Counted from the stretch's first letter, positions 13,605 to 25,849 are shown. The stretch: 60,000 nucleotides of DNA from Neocallimastix lanati (nom. inval.) (GCA_016946835.1 JACVTC010000069.1:690001-750000), one strand, 5' to 3'. Numbers and translations are program-made. The notes: generated by a model not told the origin, from the sequence alone.

Positions 13605-14037
13605 TTACATAGTATTATTAAATTTATTTAAGTTTATTGAAATTAAAATAATAAAGTGTATTATTCTTTTATTTAATGAAGTAAAATTATTGAATGGTTT
13701 TGGTTAATTAATATTTATTTTAGATATTTTAAAATAAAGTATCACTTTAAACATTTTATAAAATGGTTTGAAGAATAAAGTAAAGAGAGTAAATAAAAAA
13801 AAAAAAAAAAAAAAATTACATAGTATTTATATTAAATTTATTTAAGTTTATTGAAATTAAAATAATAAAGTGTATTATTCTTTTATTTAATGAAGTAAAA
13901 TTATCGAATGGTTTTTGTTAATTAATATTTATTTTAGATATTTTAAAATAAAAAAAAAAAAATATCACTTTAAACATTTTATAAAATGGTTTGAAGAATA
14001 AAATTAAGAGAGTAAATAAAAAAAAAAAAAAAAAAAG
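13605..14037. repeat. Tandem duplication, period 211 bp
   Basis: Unit 1 (13605-13815) and unit 2 (13816 to about 14037) are nearly identical. Both begin with TTACATAGTATT, contain AATAAAGTGTATTATTCTTT and TAATGAAGTAAAATTAT, and end GGTTTGAAGAATAAA followed by a poly-A run. The second copy has a poly-A insertion inside the unit. It is non-coding and lies in the 3' region of the first GH39-like gene. Confidence 0.9.
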
Positions 14038-14851
14038 ATATTTTCATTATTTAAAAATAATGATAATAGTTAAAGTAATAGTAATAGTAATAGTAATAAT
14101 AAATATATTAACATTTAAAATCCTATGGATTAATTCAGAAAAAAAAAAAAAAAAAAAAAGTATGAACTATATATCTATGTTCTTTTTTTTTTTTTTTTAA
14201 GTGGTTTAAATCCTTTTAAATAATTCAATTTATGAAGATTATATATCTACTGCTAATAGAAAAAAAATTTTTTTTATCATTTTAATAATACAATTTTTTT
14301 GAGATTACTTTTTTTTTTTTTTTTTTTTGTTTTATTTTTATGAAAAAAAAAAAAAATACAAATAATAATAATAATAATAATAATAACAATAATAATAATA
14401 ATAATAGCAATAATAATAATAATAATAATAACAATAATAATAATTCGGAAATTATTATTATTTATTTATTTATTCTATATTCGAATATATATAAATATCA
14501 ATTTCCAATTCCTTCAATACTTAATCTTCTAATAAAACTTTTTTCATTGATTGTTAATAACTAGTTTAAAAACTTTGTACTAATATACATCTTCTTTCTA
14601 TGTATAATAAGCAAGCAGTCATAACTGTCCTTCTACTTAGTTATATTAATTTTTATTATAAAATAAAGTTTACGCTTTTAATGTAAAAAAAAAAAAATTA
14701 AAACTAATAATAATAAAATTTTTGAATATAAAACTTTATGAAATATATATATATAAAAATTGAAACAGTGAAATACTAAACGGATTAAATATATATATAA
14801 AAAAAAGTAAGAATAATAAAAATAAAATTTTAAAACATAAACTTTAGGAAA

Positions 14852-14883
<32 letters not shown>

Positions 14884-17843
14884 GAAACAGTAAAATTCCA
14901 TTTTTTAATTATTTTATTTTTATTTTTTTTTTTTTAAAAAAAAAAAAAAAAGAAATTTTTTGATTCATTTATAATTATTATATAGTATTAAAAAATAAAA
15001 AAAAAAGTTTAAAATTTCATTTTTGTTCATATTCAAACTTCACCTCTAAAAGTGTAATTAATTCTAATAAATTAACGGCTACTCCTCTATAAAATATTAA
15101 ATTCTTTTAATGGATACTTAATATTCTTTTATATTATTTAATATTAATTTTATATTACCTATAATCTTATTTTTAGCTTATCATAATAATATTCTTTCAA
15201 TATTTGTAAATAATATTTTATTATTATTAATATTATTAAAGTATATCATTTATATATTAATTAGATTATTTAATATTATTTTATATTACTTTATATTATT
15301 TAATATATTAAGTATTTACTTTTAAGTTTTTTACTTTTAATAGAAAAATTTTTTTTATTGTAAGAGATGATTAATTTTATATTATTATTAATTAAAAATT
15401 TATTTTAATATGAACCAATTAGAATAGGTATATTAAATTAATTAACAACTAATGATATATAATTTAAAATCTTTTTGGTCAAAATATATATAGAATAAAA
15501 AGATTTGCATTTTTTTTAATTTTAATTTACTTTAATTTATAAATTTTAATTTATTTTAATAATTTAAGTTATAATAAATTAAATTAATTTAAATTAAATT
15601 TATTATTTAAATTAATTTCAAATTTAAATAATAAATTTTAATTTAATTTATTGAAAGTATTTTTTAAAAAATTATAATAAAAAGTTTAAAACTTGAACAT
15701 ACCGGAATAAAAAAAAAAAAAAAACTTTTATTATTATATATTTATAATATTATTATTTCAAAAATAAAAAAAAAAAAAAATTCAGTTAAATATTTAAATA
15801 TTCATTGACTTAAATACTTAATAAATAAAATATTAAAAATATAACAAAATATATATATAGATTATTAAAGAAAACATTTTAATTATATATTTAAAAACTA
15901 TTTTCCTTATAAACTATATAATGAGATGAAAAGAAAAAAAAATATTTATAAATATTTATAAAATATTATATACAATATAATACTTTATAAATATTTTTAA
16001 ATTTCAATTTATATTAATAATTTGAGAATTACTTAAAAGTTAGAAAATACATAAATATAAATTTAAAAAAAAAAAAAAATTACGGAGAATTAAATTGTTT
16101 GTTATTTTTTTTTTAAAAAATATGGAAGGATAAATTTATATTTAAATCTTTAAATTATATTTATTATGAAACTGAAAATGAAAATTATTATTCTGAAGTA
16201 AATAGATTTATATTTCAATTTATTAAATATCATTAATTTTCCATTAAAATTTTTATTCCTTAAATATATAATATTTCAAAAAAGAAAAAAAAAAAAAGGA
16301 TTAATGATACAAAAAAAATACAAATATTTATATATTTTAACATAAAATAGAAAAAAAATATAATAAAATAAAAAAAAAAATTGTTTCATTTATAATTTTT
16401 ATAATTTTTTAAATTTGGTCATTTCATATTTATCCTTGAAGTTTAGTAATTATTAAATTATTTTTAATTAATAAATTTATAGAATTTTTATTATTATTTA
16501 TTATTATTTATTATTATTTATTATTATTTATTATTATTTTTTTATTACTTATTATTACATATTATTATTTAATATTATTTTTTATTATTTAATATTATTT
16601 TTTATTATTTAATATTATTTTTTATTATTTATTATTATTTTTTATTATTTTTTATTATTTATTATATTAAATGAAATAACTATTATTTAATATTATTTCA
16701 TTTAATATTATTATTATGTTTTATTATTTTTATATTATTATTTTATATAATTTTATACTAATTATAACCCTATAGATTAATAATCTAAAAAATAAATGAA
16801 AGTGTTAACATAAATTTATTTTTTTATGATATTTTCATAAGTTATAAATTACTAATCATGTGATTAATTTCAAAATTCATTTTATTAATAATAAATAATT
16901 ATGAATTAAAATTTATATACATTTTTATATGAACCAATTAAATGAATAATAAAATATTTACATATATTTTAGTTTTTTTTTTTTTCTATTTTTTTTTTTT
17001 TTGGTCAAATAAAATTTTATATCTTTAAAATAAAATTAAAAAAAGATTCGCATTTATTTAATTTTTTAATATATAAAATTTATAATTTTTTTATTAATTT
17101 AAATTATAATAATTATATTAAAAGCTCAATTTTATCGGAATAAATAAATAAAAACTTTTTGATTTTTATAAACTTTATATAATATTTCTATTTCAAATAA
17201 AAAAAAAAAAAAAGGTTCATTATATATTATAGATTTAAATCGTCAATAACTAAAATATTATTTATAAAATTATTATTTAAGAGAATTTTTTTATTTTATG
17301 AGCCTTTTAAATTTTTTTTCTTATTTTATAATACTATATAATAAAAAGAAGAGAAAATAATAGAATTTTTACCTATATTTAAAAAGTATTATATACCTAT
17401 GTTAAATAATATTTTTAAAATTTTGATTTACATTATTTCATTGATAAATGATTTTAAAATTTGAAAAAAAAATTTTTTTTTAAAAATAAAATATAAAAAT
17501 AAAAATAAAAATAAAAATTAAAAACGGAGAATTATTTTATTTTATTTTTTCTTAAAAGTATGAAGAGAAAAACTTATTTAAATATAGAATTGAAATTTTA
17601 AAATAATATGAAATAAGGATTAATTGTGACAATAATATGTATTTTTTACGAAAAATTAAAAAAAGTTTTTATTATCATATCAAAGCATTCAATTAATATT
17701 ATTATGATAAATAACAAATATTTTTTTTTTCTATTTTTTTTTTGGAATTATGAATTGTAATAATAATAATTATCATCATTCTTTTTAATTCAATATTTCT
17801 AACAACTTCATAAAATATGCATTACAAATATTCATGCTATTGC

Positions 17844-17874
<31 letters not shown>

Positions 17875-18881
17875 ATATTTTATTTAATATATAATAATAA
17901 TTTAATTCATTAAAACATTTAAAATCATTAAATTTCCCATAAAAATAATTTTTTAAATTGACCGTTTAAGAAATTTGAATGGATTAGAAAAAATAGTTTT
18001 TTATTTTATTTAATTTTATTTTATTTTAATTTTAATTTTAATTTTTTTTGTTTTTTGTTTTATACATATTTAAATATATTTATTTTTAATCAATTATTAA
18101 TTAGAATTTACTTTCATTTTTTTTTTTTTTAATTATTTATTTTATTATTATTTCAAATTTTAATAATTAAAAATAAAATTTTTATTATTTTATATAATTA
18201 TCTTTTTTTTTTTTTTATTTATTTTAATATCTTTTTATTAATTTAATTTATTTTCATAGTAATAAAGTTATTCCTCTTATTTTCATTTATTATTTTCAAA
18301 AATAAATGCTTTTTTTTTATAATTATTACCGCTAAAAGTTTATTGATTATTAATTATATATATATTATATTAATTAGTTAATGGTATCTTATTTTAATAA
18401 AAAAAATAATATAAAAGGAAACGAAATCTTCTAAAACATTTTTTTCTTTTCATTAATAGTACAAATTGTAAATAAGAATAAAAATATAAAAACATCTCTT
18501 TTCTTTTATACTTTATATTTTTATTTAATAACTTGTTAGATTTTAATTTTTATTGTAAATAACTTTTTTAATTTAAAATTAGAATCATAACAAGAAATTC
18601 AAAATTGTTAAAATAATTCAAAACAATATTTAATAGTCAAAATAAAACTTTATAAATATTTGTTAATAATAAATATTCATTAAAAAAAAAAAGTTTATAA
18701 TTACATTTTATAAAAATATAAATATAATAAATTATAGATTAATTTATATATTTTAAAAAAAAAATTGTTTATTTTTTATATTGATCACTGTTTACTCTTA
18801 ATTTAATAAAAGATAATATTTATAAAATAAAATTTTATTTGAAAATAAAGTTTCGAAAAAAAAAAAAAAAAAAAAAAAAAC
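14038..18881. other. AT-rich intergenic region between the two tandem GH39-like genes
   Basis: No gene was found. It contains an (AAT)n tract at about 14355-14445 (the poly-Asn open frame there is a microsatellite translation), (AAAT)n at about 14848-14882 and a long ATT/ATTT array at about 16485-16680. A moderately complex stretch near 14570-14650 shows no conserved motif. A poly-A run directly precedes the next start codon. Confidence 0.65.
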
Positions 18882-21158
18882 ATGAAATCTTTATCATTAG
18901 TATTTACTTATTTATGTACAATTGCTCCATTCTTTTTGGTTAATGCCGTCAGTCAATTAACCGTGGATTGTAACAGTAAGATTCGTCCAGTGACTCACTG
19001 TGCTAGCGGTTCCTTATACGGTCTTACGGAAAATGTTCCAATGGATTTTAAGACTTTTGTCGCTCCACTTCATCCTTTTGTTATGCGTAATCCAGCTAGA
19101 GGTGGTAATGGAAATCAACATCCATTCGGTGATGCGATTAAGGTGGCGAAACGTTTAACGGAATCACCAGGTGCTTTAATGTCTGTGGATTTACCAGATA
19201 TGTTACCGGGTTGGCCTTACAATTGGCCAGGTATGGATAATTGGTTAAATCAGGTGAAGGCCTTCATTGAAGATAAAAAGAAGTCCGGTTTAACCAACTG
19301 GTATGGTTTAGAAATCTGGAATGAACCGGATGGTACTTGGAAGGAATCTAATGGTAGTTTCAATGAAATGTGGAAAAAGACTTATGACCTTATCCGTCAA
19401 GCGGATCCAGGAGAAAAAATTATTGGTCCATGTTACAGTTATTACCAAGAAAATAAATTAAAAGATTTCTTGCAATACTGTAAACAAAACGACTGTATTC
19501 CAGATATTATTAGTTGGCATGAATTAAGTGGTATTGACGGTGTTGCCAGTCATTTAAAGGCTTACCGTAACTTAGAACGTTCTCTTGGTATCAAGGAACT
19601 TCCAATCAGTATCAATGAATATTGTGATGCCGAACATGAATTAGAAGGTCAACCAGGTTCCAGTGCTCGTTTCATCGGTAAATTCGAACGTTACAAGGTT
19701 GATAGTGCTATGATTACTTGGTGGTTCGTTCCACACCCAGGTCGTTTAGGTAGTTTAATGGCGACTGATACTGAAAAGGGTGCTGGTTGGTACTTCTACC
19801 AATGGTATGGTGATATGACTGGTGATATGGTTAGCGTGACTCCACCAAATGAAAATAGTAAAAATGTTGATGGTGCTGCCTGTGTTGATGCCAGTAAAGG
19901 ATACGTCAGTTTCATTTTCGGTGGTCCAAATGATGGTAGTATTAATGCTGTCATTAAAAATCTTCCAACTTTCATTGGATCTGCTGCTAATGTGAAGGTG
20001 GAAAAGGTGGATTGGAAAAGTAAGGATACCCCATCTAGCGGTCCAGACAAGATTTTCGAAAAAAGTTATCCTGTCACTAATGGTCAAATTTCTGTAGATC
20101 TTAGTGGTACTAATGGAAGTTCCGGTTACCGTATTTACATTACTGGTACTGGTGGTGCTGGTGGTGCTGGTGCTGGTGCCGGTGATGCCCCTGCCCCTGC
20201 TCCTGTTCCTGTTCCTGCTCCAGGAAATAATGATAACATTACTAACAATAATGTTCCAAACAACAATAATAATGCTAATAACGGTTTCCCTGGTAATGAC
20301 AATAACAATAACAACAACATTAACAACCAATGGAACAATAACAACAATAACAACAATAACAACCAATGGAACAATAACAACAATAACAACAATAACAACC
20401 AATGGAACAATAACAACAATAACAACAATAACAACCAATGGAACAATAACAACAATAACAACCAATGGAACAATAACAACAATAACAACAATAACAACAA
20501 TAACAACCAATGGAACAATAACAACAATAACAACAATAACAACAACCAATGGAACAACAATAATAACAATAACCCATGGAACAATAACCAATGGAACAAC
20601 AACAATAACAATAACAACCAATGGAACAACAATAATAACAATAACCCATGGAACAATAATAACAATAACCCATGGAACAACAATAATAACAACAATAATA
20701 ACCAATGGAATAATAATGGTAATGTCCAGCAAGCTACAACTAACGTATCACAAGGTCCTAAATACAAAATTGTTAATAGAAACAGTAACAAAGTATTAAC
20801 TGCTGGTAATGATGGCAATGTTCAACAATGGTCCGATAACGGTAATACAAATCAACAGTGGACTATGACTAAAGAAGGTAATGGTTACAAAATTGTAAAT
20901 GTTGGTACTAATATGGCTCTTGATGTTAGTGGCGCTTCTAAGAACGATGGTAGTAATGTTGTTGTTTCCTCAAGCAATACTGGCACTAACCAACTTTGGA
21001 GTGTTCAAGAAATTGGCGCTGGTTATTCTGTCATTCAAAACCTTAATAGTGCTAAGAACCTTGATGTTGAAAAGGGATCTATTATCGATGGTGGTAATGT
21101 TTTACAATGGAGTAATAATGGCAATAGTAATCAACAATGGAAAATTATTACTGTTTAG
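18882..21158 (+). CDS. Secreted GH39-like glycosidase with Asn-rich QWNNN linker and ricin-type module, dockerin lost
   Basis: An intronless 758-residue paralogue of the gene at 11189. It has a signal peptide (1-22) and the same GH39-like catalytic domain (~25-420) with likely acid/base E148 in IWNEPDGTW and nucleophile E246 in SINEYC. Residues ~421-445 are a Gly/Ala/Pro linker. Residues ~450-612 are Asn-rich with repeated QWNNNN or PWNNN units, about 14 Trp at near-regular spacing. Residues ~625-758 are a three-fold ricin/CBM13-like module (QQWSDNG, SSNTGTNQLW, LQWSNNG). It ends at QWKIITV without dockerins, although decayed dockerin sequence persists in the same frame downstream (21219-21344). 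The enzyme is therefore probably secreted free, or held by the repeat and lectin regions. The N-terminal half uses many GTG, GCG and ACG codons not used in its paralogue. Confidence 0.88.
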   Translation: MKSLSLVFTYLCTIAPFFLVNAVSQLTVDCNSKIRPVTHCASGSLYGLTENVPMDFKTFVAPLHPFVMRNPARGGNGNQHPFGDAIKVAKRLTESPGALMSVDLPDMLPGWPYNWPGMDNWLNQVKAFIEDKKKSGLTNWYGLEIWNEPDGTWKESNGSFNEMWKKTYDLIRQADPGEKIIGPCYSYYQENKLKDFLQYCKQNDCIPDIISWHELSGIDGVASHLKAYRNLERSLGIKELPISINEYCDAEHELEGQPGSSARFIGKFERYKVDSAMITWWFVPHPGRLGSLMATDTEKGAGWYFYQWYGDMTGDMVSVTPPNENSKNVDGAACVDASKGYVSFIFGGPNDGSINAVIKNLPTFIGSAANVKVEKVDWKSKDTPSSGPDKIFEKSYPVTNGQISVDLSGTNGSSGYRIYITGTGGAGGAGAGAGDAPAPAPVPVPAPGNNDNITNNNVPNNNNNANNGFPGNDNNNNNNINNQWNNNNNNNNNNQWNNNNNNNNNNQWNNNNNNNNNNQWNNNNNNNQWNNNNNNNNNNNNNQWNNNNNNNNNNNQWNNNNNNNPWNNNQWNNNNNNNNQWNNNNNNNPWNNNNNNPWNNNNNNNNNQWNNNGNVQQATTNVSQGPKYKIVNRNSNKVLTAGNDGNVQQWSDNGNTNQQWTMTKEGNGYKIVNVGTNMALDVSGASKNDGSNVVVSSSNTGTNQLWSVQEIGAGYSVIQNLNSAKNLDVEKGSIIDGGNVLQWSNNGNSNQQWKIITV
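20230..20735 (+). repeat. Coding repeat: QWNNN/PWNNN tandem array
   Basis: Imperfect tandem units of CAATGGAACAAT followed by alternating AAC/AAT codons. Asn codons are mixed rather than a pure trinucleotide run, so the array behaves as a coding minisatellite in which Trp recurs every ~6-16 residues. All the long open frames on the opposite strand here are shadows of this repeat. Confidence 0.9.
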
Positions 21159-21218
21159 ATCCTCCTAAATAAGTTCCCATAAAACACTTATAATAATTAA
21201 CAAATTCTCTTATAATAT

Positions 21219-21344
21219 TTTTTTTTTCTACCTGTTCTACCTGTTCTATTCAATTATCAAAGTGGTAGAGTAGTAATAAATTTTATTGATGGAATATGGG
21301 GTTTTGAAAATAACGAATTTCTATGTGATATTGTCAATAATTAA
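21219..21344 (+). pseudogene. Vestigial dockerin beyond the stop codon of the second GH39-like gene
   Basis: In the same frame as the upstream gene, after its TAG and several further stops, the sequence reads NYQSGRVVINFIDGIWGFEN then NEFLCDIVNN and a stop. This lines up with the dockerin pattern C.V.YTDDDG.WG.EN.EWCGI of the paralogues: DG.WG.EN.E and the last Cys are kept, and the other Cys residues are lost. The reading is 30 residues. It shows that the ancestor had a C-terminal dockerin which was cut off by an upstream stop and has since decayed. Confidence 0.7.
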
Positions 21345-21361
21345 ATATCATTATTATTATT

Positions 21362-21409
<48 letters not shown>

Positions 21410-22508
21410 TAAAAAAAAATTTTATAATATAATATAAATAATACTTTTTTTTTTTATTAAAAAAAATATATATTTATATTATAAAAAAAGATAGTAGTAA
21501 TATATAAAATTATTGTTAACTTTTTTTTCTTTTTAAATATATAAATTTTATATTATTGTAATTATTATCATTTATGTTTTTTTTTTTTTTTTTTAATATT
21601 AATTGTAATATAAGAATAATCAATAAAAGTAAATAAAAGTAACCTAAATATAATTAAAAACTAATAATACCTAATAATTATTTTATAAATTATTTTTTTT
21701 TTATTTATTTTGAAATATTTAAAGTACAAAATACTTATATTTTTATTTAATTTTTTTTTCTTTTTTTTTTTTTTTTTAATATTTATTGTTTAATGATTAT
21801 TTTAAAATAGATAAAAATATCATATAAATTTTTTTTTCTATTTAATAATAGTAATAAATAATAACTATTAATAATACATATTTATACTAAAAATACATTT
21901 TAATAATAATAATATTAATAATAATGAAGATTGAATTTATAATAATAAAAATAATAATAAACTTCTATAATAAAAAATATTATATTTTTTATATATCATA
22001 TTTTTATTAATATTTAATAAATTGTAAATTGTAGTTAAAAGATATATATATATATTATTATTATTATTATTATTTTTTAGAGACTTCAGTAATTAAGAAA
22101 ATTTTAAATTATTTCTAAATTAATTTATATATTTAAATTATTTCTAAATTAATTTATATTTCAATTATTTATAAGTTAAATAAAAAATTTGGACATAATA
22201 AATAAGTATTTTTTTTTTTATTATTGGTTTTATAAAATTAATTTACATTAAAATTAAAAAAAAAAAAAAAAAAAAAACTTTTTATAATTATTTTTTTTTT
22301 TTTTTTAAATTATACTTCATATTATATATAAACAATTACAATATAAACTCAGATTATATATCTGATCTATTTTATTTTATTTTATTTTATTTTATTTTTC
22401 AAATAATCAATATATATTTATATATAAATAAATTTTTTTAATCTTCATAAAAACATTATGAAATATATATATTTATTATTTTTAGTTTTATTAGAAACCT
22501 GATTATTA

Positions 22509-22574
22509 TTCAAAAATTTTGATATAGAAATTTTATTTCAAAATTTAGAAATGTTTCTATATCAAAATTTTGAA
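22509..22574. repeat. Inverted repeat, 21-22 bp arms
   Basis: The left arm TTCAAAAATTTTGATATAG (then AAA) pairs with the right arm beginning TTTCTATATCAAAATTTTGA. There is one bulged base and a 23-nt loop. No flanking duplication was recognised. Confidence 0.8.
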
Positions 22575-22729
22575 GTAATTAATTACGTGAATAATTATTA
22601 CAGATAGAGTATAAAATAAATTTCATTAAATAAATAAAAAAATAGTTTTATAAAAAAAAAAAAATCAATGAATTATTACTTCCATATTATTTATTAATAG
22701 TAATTTTTATATATTATTTGTTCTTAGTT

Positions 22730-22809
22730 ATTTAAAGAAAAAAAAGAAAATTTTATTATGAATTTTTAAAATGGATATCATAATAAAATTTTCTTTTTTT
22801 TCTTTAAAT
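22730..22809. repeat. Perfect 32-bp stem inverted repeat
   Basis: Arms at 22730-22761 and 22778-22809 are exact reverse complements. The left arm starts ATTTAAAGAAAAAAAAGAAA and the right arm ends TTTCTTTTTTTTCTTTAAAT. They flank a 16-nt loop that contains GGATATC at its edge. Confidence 0.9.
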
Positions 22810-23617
22810 ATTTTTAAATATTTTGTTTAAACTTTAATCACAAAATTAATTCCTTATTTTGAATATTTATATCATAAATATATTATGTATATATTATAAT
22901 ATTTAATTTTATATTGAATTTTTTTATATCACAAATATATTACGTATATATTATAATATTTAAAAGAATTTATTATAATTATTTTTAGTAAATATATTAT
23001 TTATATATAAATATATATATTAATATATATTAACTGATTATTATATTTATATTAATTTTATTTATAATCATTTCATAATTGAAAATGAAAAAAAAAAAAC
23101 TTTTTCAATGCTATCATGACAAAATAAAAATATTTTTTTTTTTTTTTAACATTAAAATTGAAATTGAAAATCTCATAAAAATTTTAAACTTTTATTTTAG
23201 TTAAAATACAATAATAATATTATATTTTATATAAAGACAAAAATATTTATTTTACATTATTACTATTTTATATAATAAAAATAATATTATGTATATATAT
23301 AAACAAAAAAAAAAGAAAATAAAATATTTAATAAATATCTTTATAAATAGTACTTCTTAAAAAAATTTTTTTTATTTTTAAAAAATTATTAAGTCCATTT
23401 TTAGTTCCATTATATATAATATAATAAACAAGTGATTAAATATATATATATTTTTTTTTATTTTTATTTTTATTTTTTTATTTTTTATTTTTTATTTGAT
23501 GATATTTTTATTCTATTAGAGTTTTATTATTTTTTAAATATTATATAAATTTTATAATATATATATATTAATTTAAGAAAAAAAAAAAAAAAAGTATATA
23601 TATTATATTAAAAAATA

Positions 23618-24155
23618 ATGATTTCTATTATGCGTAATAATAAACTAAATTATTTTATTACAATATTTTGGAAATATAAGCCATATGAATTAAAATTTGG
23701 AGATGAAAATGAAATAAACAATGCTGTAGTAGGTAGAGTGAAAAATATATTTGCTAACAAATTTAAAATTCCAGAAGACTCCTTAAAATTAACTTATAAG
23801 AAAGGTATTATATAAAAAAGATAGTTTTTTTTATTAAAGTTTTTTGATATGGTATATTTACTAAAGTCTTCATTTTACCATAAAAAAAATATTATATATA
23901 CTTAAAAATTGAAAAAAAAAAAAAAAGTTGTCTTAGAGGATGATAAAAAGTTAATAAATTATGGTATAAAGAACGCCGCAACCATTGATATGGAATATGT
24001 AAGTTTTTATATATAAGATTTCTTTTTTCTAAATGTTTATTAATTTTTACATTATTAATTCTATTAGAATCTAAATACTCTTTTTTTATATATATATATT
24101 TTGAAAATTTTATTCTATATATTTATAATATCATATATATCTATATTAAATTTAT

Positions 24156-24202
<47 letters not shown>

Positions 24203-25323
24203 TAAAACCAAAACAACTTAAAAACGTAGAAAGTAATAAAAAGCAAGCATCTATTTCAAATTTAGAAAACTACAGTAAAAACGATTCAATATCACAACAG
24301 CATCAATTAAATAAAAAATATAATCAAACTCAATTAGATGGTTGTTCTAATAATAACAATTTTACCACTTCTTTTTCCAATCATAAAAATAATAGTAATA
24401 TATTAAGAAACCAATGCTTTCAAAATGATAAAGCCAACAAACATGAATATAAAGAAAATCATGATAATAATAATTATAAAAATGAACGTCAACCTAAAAC
24501 TATAAATATTAAAAACCATAAATTAAATAATATACCAATTTCAAAAACTCTAAATGAGTATAACACCAATATTCCCCAACATAATGATAATTCATCTATT
24601 GACAATTCAATTTCTCAAAATTCAATTTCAAATGGAACAAAATTATCAAGAGAAGAAGAAATATTAAAAAATCAAAGGATAGAAAACCAAAGGATAGAAA
24701 ATCAAAGGATAGAAAATCAAAGGATAGAAAATCAAAGGATAGAAAATCAAAAGATAAAAAATCAAAGGATAGAAAATCAAAGGATAGAAAATCAAAGAAT
24801 AGAAAATCAAAGGAGAGAAAATCAAATGAAAGAATTGGAAATGAAAGAAAAACAAAAGATAGAAAATCAAAGGATAGAAAATCAAAGGATAGAAAATCAA
24901 AGGATAGAAAATCAAAGGATAGAAAATCAAAGAATAGAAAATCAAAGAATAGAAAATCAAAGGATAGAAAATCAAAGGATTGAAAACCAAAGGATAGAAG
25001 AAAAAGAAAAAATATTAATTGGCTTAGATAATTTAAATAATAAAATTTTTAGGAAAATTATACCAAAGATTAAATGGTATAAAGAAAAAGTGGAAAACTA
25101 TTCAAATGATACAGATCAAGTAGAATTAAATAAAAATTATAAAATAATTACACAATTTTTAGTGCAATGGTTAAATGTTATAGAAAGCAACATTGAAACT
25201 GATGATATAAATATAAAAGAAGAATATGATTTTACTATCACATTGATTAAGAAATTATTAAATAAATTAGATGATATAAAAAAAGAATTACTTGAAAAAA
25301 CAAAAAATAATATTTCTACATAA
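23618..25323 (+). CDS. Ubl-BAG-like cochaperone A (three exons), QRIEN-repeat middle
   Basis: Proposed exons are 23618-23804, 23928-23998 and 24202-25323, with GT-AG introns (phases 1 and 0). The product is 459 residues. Residues ~12-86 resemble a divergent ubiquitin fold: KIPEDSLKLTYKK, VVLEDDKKLINYGI and ATIDMEY match the ubiquitin order of helix end, strand 3, LEDGRTLSDYNI and final strand. Residues ~90-240 are Asn-rich. Residues ~241-356 are about 20 QRIEN pentapeptides, broken once by a Met/Glu/Lys segment, and probably form a long charged helix. Residues ~357-459 are helical and align with the BAG-like C-termini of the two downstream genes. A Ubl followed by a BAG domain is the plan of BAG1-type Hsp70 nucleotide-exchange factors, so a chaperone role is inferred. 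The ATG at 24154 lies in the intron and is not the start. Confidence 0.65.
24664..25005 (+). repeat. Coding 15-bp tandem repeat (QRIEN)
   Basis: About 20 copies of the unit AGGATAGAAAATCAA in two blocks, separated by about 30 bp with a different sequence. Variants (AAGATAAAA, AGGAGAGAA) change single codons but keep the frame. Confidence 0.95.
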
Positions 25324-25796
25324 TTTAATAATATATCACTATATATGAATATATATGTATTTATTTATTTTATTTTATTTTTTTTTTTTTTTTTAAAAAA
25401 TAAAATTTCATTATTACATTCAATAAGACATCGGAATTATTATTAATAAAAATAATTACCTATATATATTGTAAATATATTTTATTTCCAGTACATAAAA
25501 ATTATAGAAATACTAAAATATTGTTATTAATCTTTTTGATAAAAAAAAAAAAATTAAAAAATAGAAATAAAAAAAAAAAAAGTTTAATGTTATTCATTTT
25601 AAGAGTAAAAAAATAAATTATTAAAAAGTATATCTGTTTATATTATTTTAACCTATTATTTATATAACATATTTTCATATTTTATAATTAATTATTATTT
25701 ATTAAAAAAAAAAAAAAAAAAATAAAATTATAAAAAAAAAAAAATAATTAAATTTTTTTTTTTTTTAAATATTATTGGGCTTCAAAAATAAAAGTT

Positions 25797-25849
<53 letters not shown>

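Larger units (their letters stand above)
21345..23617. other. AT-rich intergenic region with two hairpins
   Basis: A 40-base-plus poly-A run at about 21366-21404 follows the dockerin relic. No gene is present. Two inverted repeats at 22509-22574 and 22730-22809 are listed separately. The remainder is AT runs. Confidence 0.65.

Noticed and set aside
14340-14564. Poly-Asn open reading frame
   Set aside because: It is a translation of an (AAT)n microsatellite with a poly-A start; no domain or codon signal.
20104-20818. Long Thr-, Leu-, Cys- and Val-rich frames on both strands
   Set aside because: They are other-frame readings of the QWNNN coding repeat of the 18882 gene.
24154-24201. ATG followed by a Lys run as the start of BAG-like gene A
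   Set aside because: It lies in the poly-A end of an intron; joining 23998 to 24202 gives a continuous frame with the ubiquitin-like exons.
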